Notes: generated from the letters alone by a model not told the origin. A DNA stretch of 15,224 nt from Roseiarcus sp050015935 (GCA_050015935.1 JBEKAL010000064.1:1-15224); one strand, 5' to 3'. Positions 1-7,732 are shown, counted from the stretch's first letter. Numbers and translations: made by a program.

Positions 1-54
1 TCAAGCCGATCAATCTCTCCCGGGAAAGAGGAAGGGGGGGACAGGTAGATTTGG

Positions 55-852
55 TCATATGGTGACCGCGCCCGTCGCGGGCTGCGGCTTCCATTGGTCC
101 TTGATGGGCCACGCCTTCAACTTGACCATTTCGTCCAGCGTCGTGTCGTCGCCGGGGTGACCCTCGAATGGGTCCGTCGCGTTCAAGAGCGCCGCCGCCG
201 CGTTGAGCTCGTTCCCCGCGATCTTGTTGTCCTCCATGAGCTTCATGACGTAGGCGTGCACGACGGTCGTGTGGAAGCTCCGAATGATCGGGATGTTCGG
301 GTAATCCCAGAAGCGCGGCTTGTAGTTCGGCCGCGCCTCGGCCGCGATCTTGATGCCGGCTGCGACCATCTGCCAGCAATCGAGCGCGTGCTTGAACGCC
401 GCGACCGCCAACTCGCCAGGTTCGTCCGTGAACTCCTGAACGGCCGGGACCGCCATCACGTCCTTGACGTATCCCCACAGGCACCGTTTCCAATGCTCCC
501 ATTGTTGCCTGCCTTCGTCGTCGGCCGGCGCGTCCATCCCGGTCTTGTTGCGCCAAACGCCGCGCAGGATGCGCGCATACTCATTCGCGTCCTTCGGCGG
601 CGGTTCCCCGATGCGGAGAAGCGACATGAGCTTCCCCTCCACGACCTTGCGGCGGCGAACGATCGGCGGCTTCGTGGTGTAGCGCCCCAGCGTCTTGGTC
701 GAGACGTGGATTTGCTCACACCAAAAGCTCTGCGGACGCGCCGCCCAAGCGTGTCCTTCGAACGTGAAGGGCTCTTTCGAAATCAGGTCTTCAATGAGCG
801 CGACCAATTCCTGCCTAGCCGCGCTGGCGCTCGGTTCCTTGATGGCGTTCAT
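55..852 (-). CDS. Hypothetical protein, 265 aa, possible helix-turn-helix near the N terminus
   Basis: I do not recognise a named family. The protein starts with ATG at 852 and has a Shine-Dalgarno-like AAAGGA about 9 bases upstream. Residues 41-58 (QSFWCEQIHVSTKTLGRY) read like a helix-turn-helix, with a predicted recognition helix around STKTLGRY, followed by a basic patch (RRRKVV, 66-71). The rest looks soluble and helical, rich in Trp and Ala, with no signal peptide or membrane segment. It reads as real coding sequence because its composition is protein-like while the opposite frame (94-885) is Arg/Val/Leu-rich nonsense. It lies on the 3' side of a tRNA-Thr gene, a usual place for integrated elements, so a phage or island DNA-binding protein is a reasonable guess. 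No integrase, capsid or transfer gene is visible to support that. Its start region is covered by a strong hairpin (850-880). Confidence 0.7.
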   Translation of the reverse strand: MNAIKEPSASAARQELVALIEDLISKEPFTFEGHAWAARPQSFWCEQIHVSTKTLGRYTTKPPIVRRRKVVEGKLMSLLRIGEPPPKDANEYARILRGVWRNKTGMDAPADDEGRQQWEHWKRCLWGYVKDVMAVPAVQEFTDEPGELAVAAFKHALDCWQMVAAGIKIAAEARPNYKPRFWDYPNIPIIRSFHTTVVHAYVMKLMEDNKIAGNELNAAAALLNATDPFEGHPGDDTTLDEMVKLKAWPIKDQWKPQPATGAVTI

Positions 853-880
853 GGCGCAAAGTCCTTTGACTGTTGCGCCA
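852..880 (-). promoter_or_regulatory. Hairpin or operator dyad covering the RBS and start codon of the 265-aa gene
   Basis: TGGCGCAA (852-859) plus AGTC (860-863) are the exact reverse complement of GACT (868-871) plus TTGCGCCA (873-880), with a CTTT loop (864-867) and one unpaired G (872). On the minus-strand transcript this is a 12-bp stem. The AAAGGA Shine-Dalgarno-like sequence is in its loop and upper stem, and the A of the ATG is its last paired base. As DNA it is an 8-bp dyad with a 13-bp spacer, a size typical of a repressor operator. Which level it acts at is inference. Confidence 0.55.
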
Positions 881-1230
881 CTTAGCCCTAAGAAGGGGTG
901 ACGCTGTGTTGATCGGGCGTCTCGTTATCGACCGGCTGGGATGGCCGTCCCCGCCGGTCTTCTTTTGCGTCGGCTAGGCTGACCGCATCGTTTGGCTCGG
1001 TGGTCCCTGTGACGAAGCACTCGTCCGCACCTCTCTGCGTTCGTCCGCCAAGTCGCAGGTCAGAGAGGACGGCAACGTCGCCGCACGCAGGTCGCGCGCG
1101 CGAACGTGTAGTGAACAAACTCCCCGGATTTTCCCCGGTTCGGGTACCGACTTCTGGGGATTTTTCGCGCTTTGTTCGCTGGGGAAAGGGGAGTGCTCGT
1201 CCAGCACGCCCTTGTTTTCTCTGGGAGAAC
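853..1230. other. Gene-free stretch between the hypothetical gene and tRNA-Thr
   Basis: These 378 bases contain no convincing gene. Minus-strand frames such as 888-1241 and 1060-1275 run into the tRNA itself and have non-protein-like composition. The stretch holds the hairpin at 852-880, a repeat cluster at 1113-1194, and a short hairpin TTCTC-TGG-GAGAA (1217-1229) directly after the tRNA 3' end. It is downstream of the tRNA and upstream of the hypothetical gene, so it should contain that gene's promoter, but I cannot point to clear -35/-10 boxes. Confidence 0.5.
1113..1194. repeat. Cluster of short direct and inverted repeats (TCCCC(G/A)G and GAACAAA)
   Basis: TCCCCGG occurs at 1121-1127 and again at 1132-1138, an 11-bp phase. 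Its near-complement CTGGGGA occurs at 1154-1160 and 1179-1185, a 25-bp spacing. Around these, GAACAAA (1113-1119) is inverted as TTTGTTC (1171-1177), and ACTCCCC (1119-1125) is inverted as GGGGAGT (1188-1194). The arrangement is more regular than the surrounding sequence. It could be a protein-binding array, such as arm sites of an integrase or an operator, or part of a tRNA downstream structure. No function is proven. Confidence 0.5.
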
Positions 1231-1305
<75 letters not shown>

Positions 1306-1406
1306 GTCCCGATTCGCGGCCGCGAGTCGACGAGCCAAGGCGAATGCCGCGCTTTTGCCATAGGCGGGCGGCCAAAGCAAGAAAGCGGATTCGGCTTCGC
1401 GCGTCT

Positions 1407-1427
1407 GCCGACGCGGGCGGCGTCGGC
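1407..1427 (-). terminator. Hairpin just after the kdsD stop codon, possible terminator
   Basis: GCCGACGC (1407-1414) and GCGTCGGC (1420-1427) form a perfect 8-bp stem with a 5-base loop, one base past the kdsD stop codon (1429-1431). No T-run follows on the minus strand, so it is at best an atypical or Rho-assisted terminator, or a 3' stabilising hairpin. The tRNA gene follows about 100 bp further on. Confidence 0.35.
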
Positions 1428-1428
1428 G

Positions 1429-2418
1429 CTAGGCCGCTCCCACGCGCAACAAGTCGTGAAAATGGACGATGCCGACGACATTTCCGTTCTCGACGACCAG
1501 CAGGGCGGAAATCTTGCGGCTGATGAGCTCCAGCGCCTCCGCGACGAGGGCGTCGGGCGCGATCGTGCGCGGCGAGCGCGTCATCACCTCTTCGACCGGC
1601 GTGTCGACGATCACGTTCGACTTGAGGTGCCGACGCAGGTCGCCGTCGGTGATGATGCCGACGAGCGCCTCGTGATCGTCGAAGACGCCGACGCAGCCGA
1701 AACCCTTCGACGACATCTCGACGATCGCGTCCGCCATCTTGGCCCCGATGCGAATGCGCGGAACGCGCTCGCCGCTGTGCATGACGTCGCGGACATAGGC
1801 GAGTTTGGCGCCCAACTTGCCTCCGGGATGGAAAATCTTGAAGTCGAGCGCCGTGAAGCCCCTCGCCTCCAGGAGCGCGATCGCCAGCGCGTCGCCGAGC
1901 ACGAGCTCCATCGTCGTCGACGTGGTCGGCGCCAAGCCGATCGGGCACGCCTCTTGAGCCTCGGGCAGGCACAGGGGCACGTCGGCTTCGCGGCCGAGCG
2001 CGCTGTCGCCGTTGGCGGTGATCGCGATCAGGGGAATAGCGAAGCGTTTGGCGTAGGTGATGATCGCCGCCAGTTCCACGGTTTCCCCCGACCACGAGAC
2101 GGCGACCACGACATCGCCGTTCTGCACCATGCCGAGATCGCCGTGGCTCGCCTCGGCGGCGTGGACGAAGCTGGCGGGTTGGCCGGTCGAGGCGAGCGTC
2201 GCCGCCATCTTACGCGCCACATGTCCGGACTTTCCCACTCCGGTCACGATCACCCGTCCCTGCGCCCGGAAAATCGTCTCGACGGCGCGCTGGAACGCCG
2301 GGCCGAGCCCATCCTCGTGCGTCGCCCGCAAGGCGTCGGCGACAGCGGAAAGCCCCTGCTGTTCGATCGATATCGTGCGCAGGGCGGAGGCGACGGCGCC
2401 GGAGAGTTGTTGAATCAT
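1429..2418 (-). CDS. kdsD: D-arabinose-5-phosphate isomerase (KpsF/GutQ/KdsD family)
   Basis: It interconverts ribulose-5-phosphate and arabinose-5-phosphate in the cytoplasm, the first step of KDO synthesis for LPS. The 329-residue length is normal for the family. A SIS sugar-isomerase domain spans about residues 40-180, with the phosphosugar motif GVGKSGHVARKMAATLASTG, the HAAEASHGDLG segment and APTTSTT. Two CBS domains follow, about 208-265 and 275-328, each with the usual GI(I/V)-type core (VGIITDGDLRR and VGIVHFHDLLR). The start is ATG at 2418; no strong Shine-Dalgarno sequence is visible. The gene is divergent from the outer membrane barrel gene with a 171-bp intergenic region. KdsD, KpsF and GutQ cannot be told apart by sequence alone, but the neighbouring envelope genes favour the LPS role. 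Confidence 0.93.
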   Translation of the reverse strand: MIQQLSGAVASALRTISIEQQGLSAVADALRATHEDGLGPAFQRAVETIFRAQGRVIVTGVGKSGHVARKMAATLASTGQPASFVHAAEASHGDLGMVQNGDVVVAVSWSGETVELAAIITYAKRFAIPLIAITANGDSALGREADVPLCLPEAQEACPIGLAPTTSTTMELVLGDALAIALLEARGFTALDFKIFHPGGKLGAKLAYVRDVMHSGERVPRIRIGAKMADAIVEMSSKGFGCVGVFDDHEALVGIITDGDLRRHLKSNVIVDTPVEEVMTRSPRTIAPDALVAEALELISRKISALLVVENGNVVGIVHFHDLLRVGAA

Positions 2419-2509
2419 GGCGGGCTCTTAGCACGGGGCGGCGTCTCAAGGCACCCCTTAGCGCCCCTTCGCCTCGGCGCGGACGGGGGCGACCCGGAAA
2501 GCGAGCCGT

Positions 2510-2525
2510 TTAAGAAGGAATTAAC
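2510..2525 (+). promoter_or_regulatory. CtrA-type box TTAA-N7-TTAAC
   Basis: TTAA (2510-2513), exactly seven bases, then TTAAC (2521-2525) matches the full CtrA consensus known from Caulobacter and other alphaproteobacteria. It lies 65 bp before the probable start of the barrel gene and 91 bp before the divergent kdsD start, in an AT-rich pocket of an otherwise GC-rich intergenic region. CtrA is the cell-cycle master regulator in this class. The match is exact, but binding is inferred. Confidence 0.5.
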
Positions 2526-2589
2526 CATACCGGCCTAACCCTCGTAAGGACTGCGCCGCCGGGCGGACGCGCGCGCGAAAGGAGTGATT

Positions 2590-4140
2590 GTGCGGTCGCG
2601 CCTTTCCAAGCTCCGCCGAGTCCGACGCATCGCTCTGGGCGCACTGGCGCTGGCCTGTTGCGTTTCGACCGCGTCGAGCTTCGCCCAGGAGGCCTCGAGC
2701 GACGCGCTCGGGCTGCGCGGCGAAAACGGAGCGCTGGCGGCCCCCATGGAAGCGCCGGCCGCGGCGAGCCTCGGCCAATCCGCGCCCAACGAGGCGAACC
2801 CGTTGACCCAGAAGAAGAAACCGCGCCCGAAGAAAGCGCCGAAGTCCCCGGCGCCGCTCGGCGTTTATCCCGGCGCTCAGCGGCTCGGCGCCCGCGGCGG
2901 CCCGCCCGATCTCGCATCCGGTCAGACGCCCCCGCCGGCGATCGCCGCGATCCCGTCTCCTCCTCCTCGGCGCCGCCCGGCGATCGACGACAAGCCTTTC
3001 GATCCCTTGGGGATCGGCGTCGGCGATCTCAAATTGACGCCCTATGTGGAAGAGGACCTGGGCTTCGCCTCGAACCCCGCTTCCGCGGCGGGCCCGCAAA
3101 AGGGCTCGGCCTTCGAGACGACCGAAGCGGGCTTGGCGCTCCAATCCGACTGGTCGCGCAGCGATCTGCACGGCTCGCTGAAGGGCGGCTACTCCGACTA
3201 TTTCTCCAATCCTCAAGCCAACGCCCCTTACGGCAGCGGCGCCTTGGACGGCCAGCTCGACGTGACGCGCGATCTGTCGTTCGATGCCGAGGGACGGTTC
3301 AACGTCAGCGAACAAACTCTCGCCTCGCTCGGCCTGGTCACGGGCGCCGCGGCCGGCGCGAGCGAACATCCCCTGGTCGAGACTTTCGGCGCCACCGTCG
3401 GAGGCGCGCAAAAATTCGGCGACCTGACCCTGGCGCTGCACGGAACCCTCGACCGCACGGCGTATGAGGACACGATGCTCCCCGGCGGCGTCCTGGCGAA
3501 GCTCTCCGAAAACGATTTCAACGACTGGGGCCTGCACGCGCGCGCCTCGTACCAGATCAGTCCCTCCATTTCGCCCTTCGTCGAAGTCGACGTGGACGCG
3601 CGCCGCTACGACGCCGCGGTCGATTTCAGCGGCTACGCCCGCAATTCCGACGGCGCGCAGGCGCTGGCCGGCGCGACCCTCGCCTTTACCCAGCAACTGA
3701 CCGGCGAGGCGAGCCTCGGCTACGGCGAGCGCGCGTATCGGGACCCGCGGCTTCCCGATATGCGCGCCCCGCTGATCGACGCCTCGCTGATCTGGTCGGC
3801 GACGCCGCTGACGACGCTCACCGCCAAGGCGCAGACCAGTCTCGCCGACACGATGACGGCCGGCGCCTCGGGCGCGGTCGCGCGCGCCTATACGCTCGAT
3901 GTCGCTCACGCCCTGACGCGCGCCGTCACCTTGGGCGCCTCGGCGGGATACGCGAGCGACGACTATGTCGGCGTCGCGCTTCGCGACGCCACGACGAGCC
4001 TCGGGCTGCGCGCCGAATATCATCTGTCGCGCGACTTGGTTCTCAAGGCGAGCGCGACGCGCCAGCAATATTCGTCGAGCGCGCCCAATTCGAACTATAT
4101 CGCCAACGTCTTCATGTTGGGGCTGCGGCTGCAACGGTGA
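2590..4140 (+). CDS. Outer membrane beta-barrel protein (BBP2_2-like, PF10082 type)
   Basis: This is a 516-residue exported protein. GTG at 2590 is chosen because GGAG (2581-2584) lies five bases upstream; the in-frame GTG at 2584 overlaps that GGAG. Residues 1-33 form a signal peptide with a basic start (RSRLSKLRR), an Ala/Leu-rich core and a likely cut after SSFA. A Pro/Lys-rich, disordered periplasmic segment follows (about 35-135, including KKKPRPKKAPKSP). From about residue 150 to the end are alternating amphipathic strands rich in Gly, Tyr, Asp and Ser, ending in VFMLGLRLQR, as expected for a barrel. The architecture matches the alphaproteobacterial family formerly called DUF2320, often found near polysaccharide genes. 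Its cargo is unknown; a porin or polysaccharide role is inference. It converges on galU with a 42-bp gap. Confidence 0.8.
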   Translation: MRSRLSKLRRVRRIALGALALACCVSTASSFAQEASSDALGLRGENGALAAPMEAPAAASLGQSAPNEANPLTQKKKPRPKKAPKSPAPLGVYPGAQRLGARGGPPDLASGQTPPPAIAAIPSPPPRRRPAIDDKPFDPLGIGVGDLKLTPYVEEDLGFASNPASAAGPQKGSAFETTEAGLALQSDWSRSDLHGSLKGGYSDYFSNPQANAPYGSGALDGQLDVTRDLSFDAEGRFNVSEQTLASLGLVTGAAAGASEHPLVETFGATVGGAQKFGDLTLALHGTLDRTAYEDTMLPGGVLAKLSENDFNDWGLHARASYQISPSISPFVEVDVDARRYDAAVDFSGYARNSDGAQALAGATLAFTQQLTGEASLGYGERAYRDPRLPDMRAPLIDASLIWSATPLTTLTAKAQTSLADTMTAGASGAVARAYTLDVAHALTRAVTLGASAGYASDDYVGVALRDATTSLGLRAEYHLSRDLVLKASATRQQYSSSAPNSNYIANVFMLGLRLQR

Positions 4141-4145
4141 GCAAG

Positions 4146-4176
4146 GGGGCGCGCGCCCCGCCGAGCCCCGCGCGCC
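4146..4176. terminator. GC-rich dyads between convergent barrel gene and galU
   Basis: A 14-bp perfect palindrome, GGGGCGCGCGCCCC (4146-4159), and an alternative stem GGCGCGCG (4148-4155)/CGCGCGCC (4169-4176) occupy the 42-bp gap between the two convergent stop codons. The position fits a bidirectional terminator. There is no adjacent U-tract, so the call is tentative. Confidence 0.4.
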
Positions 4177-4182
4177 GTTCGA

Positions 4183-5064
4183 TCAGAGGGCGAATTTTTT
4201 CATTTCCTCGCGCAGCGCCGCCGACAGATCCTCGCGCTCCAGCGCGAAGGCGATGTTCGCCGTCAGGAAGCCCAATTTCGATCCGCAATCGTAGGTTCGC
4301 CCGTCGAACCGCACGCCGTGAAAGAATTGCGTCTTCGCCAGTTCGATCATGCCGTCGGTCAATTGCAACTCGCCGTCGGCCCCCTTCTTGACGGATTGCA
4401 AAATCCCGAAGATTTCCGGTTGGAGAATGTATCGGCCGGAAATGATCAGGTTCGAGGGCGCCGAGCCCCGCGCCGGCTTTTCCACCATTCCCGTGATTTC
4501 GAAGGTATGCCCGAAGTCGGCGCCGACGGCGACCACGCCGTAGTATTGCGTCTGGTCCGGGGGAGCCTCCTCGACCGCGACGATGTTGCCGCCGTGCTCG
4601 CGGTAGGCTTCGACGCACTGGGCGAGGCAGCGGGTTTGCAGCGGGCCGCTCGCGGTGATCATGTCGGGCAGCAGCAGCGCGAACGGCTCGTCGCCGACAA
4701 GGTCGCGCGCGCACCAGACGGCGTGGCCGAGGCCGAGCGGAGCCTGTTGACGGGTGAAGCACGCCGCGCCCTCCGGCAGCATGTCGGCCGCCAAGGCGTC
4801 GATTTCTTTGTGCTTGCCGCGCTTCCTGAGCGTGTCGTCGAGTTCGTAAGCGATGTCGAAATGGTCCGCGATGACGCTCTTGTTGCGTCCGGTGACGAAT
4901 ATGAATTGTTCGACGCCCGCCGCCCGCGCTTCGTCGACGACGTGCTGCAGGATCGGCCGGTCGACGACCGGGAGCATCTCTTTCGGGATCGCTTTGGTCG
5001 CGGGCAGGAATCGAGTGCCGAGGCCGGCGACCGGCAGGACCGCTTTACGGACGGGTTTGCGCAT
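4183..5064 (-). CDS. galU: UTP--glucose-1-phosphate uridylyltransferase
   Basis: It makes UDP-glucose and pyrophosphate from UTP and glucose-1-phosphate in the cytoplasm, supplying LPS, exopolysaccharide and, through GalE, UDP-galactose. The 293-residue length is typical of bacterial GalU. The nucleotide-binding signature is at the N terminus (VLPVAGLGTRFLPATKAIPK, residues 9-28), followed by EMLPVVDRPILQHVVDEA. Other family landmarks are GLGHAVWCA, LLPDM (metal site), the VEKP segment, and GRYIL with ELQLTD near the sugar site. The start is ATG at 5064, the first residue before the conserved KAVLPVAG block, with a weak AAAGG upstream. It is divergently arranged with galE across an AT-rich 181-bp region that should hold both promoters. 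Confidence 0.96.
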   Translation of the reverse strand: MRKPVRKAVLPVAGLGTRFLPATKAIPKEMLPVVDRPILQHVVDEARAAGVEQFIFVTGRNKSVIADHFDIAYELDDTLRKRGKHKEIDALAADMLPEGAACFTRQQAPLGLGHAVWCARDLVGDEPFALLLPDMITASGPLQTRCLAQCVEAYREHGGNIVAVEEAPPDQTQYYGVVAVGADFGHTFEITGMVEKPARGSAPSNLIISGRYILQPEIFGILQSVKKGADGELQLTDGMIELAKTQFFHGVRFDGRTYDCGSKLGFLTANIAFALEREDLSAALREEMKKFAL

Positions 5065-5245
5065 TCGAGTGAAGCCTTTCGGGACGAATTCTCAAGCGGC
5101 GATCAAAAAACAAGGACACGCTCAAATCTAGCCATTAAGCCGATCGAAGTGAATTTCGCACTAGATTCTCGACTTGCGGCCATGGCTCGTTGATTGAAGC
5201 AATTTAGTTAAAATGGCATGCGCCGAGAGGGATTGCGAGGCGAAA

Positions 5246-6232
5246 ATGGCGGTTCTGGTCACGGGCGGCGCCGGCTATATCGGCGGCCACATGAATTTGG
5301 GACTTCTCGACGCGGGCGAGAAGGCGATCGTTCTCGACAATCTGTCCACCGGCTTCGCCTGGGCGGTTCCGGAAGCGGCGAAACTCGTGGTCGGCGATTT
5401 CGGCGACGCCGAATTGGTCTCGCGCCTCATCGAAGAGCACGAAATCGACGCCATCGCGCATTTCGCCGCGAAAATCGTCGTCCCGGAATCGGTGAGCGAT
5501 CCCATCGGCTATTACCTCAACAATACGGCCAAGGCGCTCAACCTGATCCAGTGCGCGGTCACCGGCCGCGTGCGAAACTTCATCTTCTCCTCCACCGCCG
5601 CCGTCTACGGCGAGACGTCCTCGGAGCCGGTCGGCGAGGACGCCCCGCTCAATCCGATCTCTCCTTACGGCCGCTCCAAGCTGATGGTCGAATGGATTCT
5701 GCAGGACGCGAGCCGCGCCCATGATTTACGCTACGTCGCGCTGCGCTATTTCAACGTCGCGGGCGCCGATCCCCAGGGGCGCCTGGGGCAGTCGACGCCG
5801 AACGCGACGCATTTGATCAAGCGCGGCGTTCAGACGGCGCTCGGGCTCTATCCGAGCATGGACATATTCGGCGAAGATTACCCCACCCGCGACGGCACCT
5901 GCGTGCGCGACTACATCCAAGTCACCGATCTCATCGACGCGCATCTGGCGGCGCTCGCCTATCTGCGCCGAGGCGGCATGAGCCTGACGTGCAATTGCGG
6001 CTACGGCCACGGCGCCACGGTCAAGGAAGTCATCGACGTCGTGAAACGCGTTTCCGGCGTCGATTTCCCGGTCAACCACGTCGGCCGGCGCGCCGGCGAT
6101 CCCGCGGCCATCGTCGCCAAGGCCGAGCGCGTGCGGCGCGTGCTGGGGTGGCGGCCCCGTCGCGACAACCTCGACGATATCGTCAGGCAGGCGCTGGATT
6201 GGGAACGGAGCTTGTGCAACCGTCGGAACTGA
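5246..6232 (+). CDS. galE: UDP-glucose 4-epimerase
   Basis: It interconverts UDP-glucose and UDP-galactose with bound NAD+, providing galactose for envelope polysaccharides. It is an extended short-chain dehydrogenase of 328 residues, the usual length. The NAD motif GGAGYIG (7-13) is at the start, followed by DNLSTG (31-36), SSTAAVYG with Thr117 at the catalytic Ser/Thr position, and the YxxxK pair Tyr141/Lys145. Substrate-side motifs RYFNVAGA, RDGTCVRDYI and GWRPRRDNLDDI are intact. ATG at 5246 is preferred over the in-frame ATG at 5213: it has GAGG about eight bases upstream and begins right at the Rossmann strand, whereas 5213 would add 11 atypical residues without a ribosome site. galU is its divergent neighbour, so substrate and enzyme genes are adjacent. 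Confidence 0.95.
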   Translation: MAVLVTGGAGYIGGHMNLGLLDAGEKAIVLDNLSTGFAWAVPEAAKLVVGDFGDAELVSRLIEEHEIDAIAHFAAKIVVPESVSDPIGYYLNNTAKALNLIQCAVTGRVRNFIFSSTAAVYGETSSEPVGEDAPLNPISPYGRSKLMVEWILQDASRAHDLRYVALRYFNVAGADPQGRLGQSTPNATHLIKRGVQTALGLYPSMDIFGEDYPTRDGTCVRDYIQVTDLIDAHLAALAYLRRGGMSLTCNCGYGHGATVKEVIDVVKRVSGVDFPVNHVGRRAGDPAAIVAKAERVRRVLGWRPRRDNLDDIVRQALDWERSLCNRRN

Positions 6233-6265
6233 TCGGGCTGCGCCGCCGCAAGACTGTGACAAGAG

Positions 6266-6335
6266 CGCGCCGGGCCGCGTCGGCCCGGCGCGATCGTCGG
6301 GAAGATCGGCAAAGCGCTCAAATGATCGATTTGAG
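6266..6335. terminator. Two adjacent perfect hairpins between convergent galE and the reductase gene
   Basis: The first hairpin has an 11-bp perfect stem, CGCGCCGGGCC (6266-6276)/GGCCCGGCGCG (6282-6292), with a 5-base loop. The second has a 7-bp perfect stem, CTCAAAT (6317-6323)/ATTTGAG (6329-6335), with loop GATCG. Both lie in the 141-bp gap between convergent genes, where a bidirectional terminator is expected. Neither is followed by a clear U-run. Confidence 0.55.
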
Positions 6336-6373
6336 GCCTCGCCGAACGCCGACGAAACGGCGCGGGACCCGCC

Positions 6374-7609
6374 TCACGCTTTCCACGACAGCGCGAGTTT
6401 GCGCACGTCGAATTGCGGATCGCCGGCCTGCCCGGGCGTCAGAGGCAGGGCGCCGGCGATGATCCGCCGCGCCGCCATGTGTTCCGCGCCGCGGTTGACC
6501 GTCTCCACCGTCGCGAGCGCCGGCCCACGAAATCCGAACGCCGCGAACGCGCGCAATTTCGGATCCCCGCGCAGCACCCAGCGATCCACCCCGTGCGACA
6601 GGCCGACGATCTGCAGTTTGAGGTCTCCCTGATCGCTCCAGAACCAGGGCGTCGCCGCGTACGGCTCCGCTTTGCCCGTCAGTCGCCGGGCGAGGCAGCG
6701 CGCTTGGTCGGTGGCGTTCTGGACCGATTCGAGACGCACGGGAACGGCGAGCGAAGGGAGCGGAAATTGCGCGCAGTCGCCGATCGCGGAAATCGCGGCG
6801 TCGGAAGTCGCCAAGAATTCGTCGACGACGATTCCGTTGGCGCAGTCGAGCCCCGCCTCCCGCGCCAGACCGTCCTCGGCTAAGACGCCGACGCCGACGA
6901 TGACGAGGTCCGCCGGAAGGCGCTCGCCGTTCGAAAGCACGATCTGCTCGACTTCTCCCGACGACCCTTCGATCGAAGAGACGCCGACGCCGAAGCGGAA
7001 CTTCGCGCCGAACGCTTGGTGAGCCTCGACGAAAAACGAGGACGTCAGCCCGGAGACGGCGCGCCCCAGCGGGCGCTCGGCGATCTCTGCGATCGCGACT
7101 TCGCCGCCCAGGGCCAACGCGGTGGCGGCGATTTCCAGGCCGATGAATCCCGCGCCGACGATGACGACGCGGCGACCCGGCCCCAGCCGCTCGCGAATGG
7201 CTTGGGCGTCGACGATGTTGCGCAAGCCGAGGACGCCGCCGAGATTAACGCCCGGGACGTCGAGCCGCCGCGGCCGCGCGCCGGTCGCCAGGATCAGATG
7301 ATCGAACGGCGCCGCCCCGCCCGAGGAAAGCTCGACGCGCTTCGAACCTCGGTCGACGCGCACGGCCCGCTCGCCCAGGCGCAAGTCGATATCGTGGTCG
7401 CGATAGAACCGTTCGGCGCGCAGCGGCAGGCCGGCGAGGTCCATTTCGCCCTTGAGAAACGCCTTCGACAGCGGCGGACGTTGATACGGAAGCTCCGCTT
7501 CGCCCGAAAGCAGGACGATCTCGTCCGCGCCGCCCTCTTCGCGCAGGCTCGCGGCGGCCTGGACGCCGGCGTGACCGGCGCCGACGATGACGATCGAGCG
7601 GCGCGACAT
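6374..7609 (-). CDS. NAD(P)H/FAD-dependent ferredoxin-reductase-like oxidoreductase
   Basis: This 411-residue flavoprotein resembles the putidaredoxin/rubredoxin/Rieske-ferredoxin reductases that pass electrons from NADH to a small iron-sulfur protein. An FAD dinucleotide motif is at 10-15 (GAGHAG), then PYQRPPLSKAFLKGE (41-55) and LILATGARPRR (106-115). A second dinucleotide motif for NAD(P)H is at 152-157 (GAGFIG), with an acidic residue at the end of the following strand (VAIAE), which favours NADH. GDCA (277-280) closes the FAD site, and a C-terminal reductase domain starts near WFWSDQGDLKLQIVG (322-336). ATG at 7609 has a strong AAGGAG seven bases upstream. It follows murJ on the same strand after 123 bp. 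No oxygenase, P450 or 2Fe-2S partner is adjacent, so the acceptor is unknown. Confidence 0.85.
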   Translation of the reverse strand: MSRRSIVIVGAGHAGVQAAASLREEGGADEIVLLSGEAELPYQRPPLSKAFLKGEMDLAGLPLRAERFYRDHDIDLRLGERAVRVDRGSKRVELSSGGAAPFDHLILATGARPRRLDVPGVNLGGVLGLRNIVDAQAIRERLGPGRRVVIVGAGFIGLEIAATALALGGEVAIAEIAERPLGRAVSGLTSSFFVEAHQAFGAKFRFGVGVSSIEGSSGEVEQIVLSNGERLPADLVIVGVGVLAEDGLAREAGLDCANGIVVDEFLATSDAAISAIGDCAQFPLPSLAVPVRLESVQNATDQARCLARRLTGKAEPYAATPWFWSDQGDLKLQIVGLSHGVDRWVLRGDPKLRAFAAFGFRGPALATVETVNRGAEHMAARRIIAGALPLTPGQAGDPQFDVRKLALSWKA

Positions 7610-7732
7610 GACTTCTCCTTAAGGGGAAAGCGCGGGCGCGGCTCATCGCCCGCGGCCGACGGCCTATCACGAATTCCCCGCCGGGCGATACAAGCGCGTC
7701 GACAGGAGGCCGCAGACGGCGCCGCGTCGGCT

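Noticed and set aside
24..41. Purine tract with a run of seven G near the window start
   Set aside because: A short homopurine stretch after the stop of the hypothetical gene; no matching repeat, hairpin or known element.
2521..4134. 537-residue minus-strand frame opposite the barrel gene
   Set aside because: Arg/Gly-rich composition without domains; the plus strand has a signal peptide, a ribosome site and barrel-like strands.
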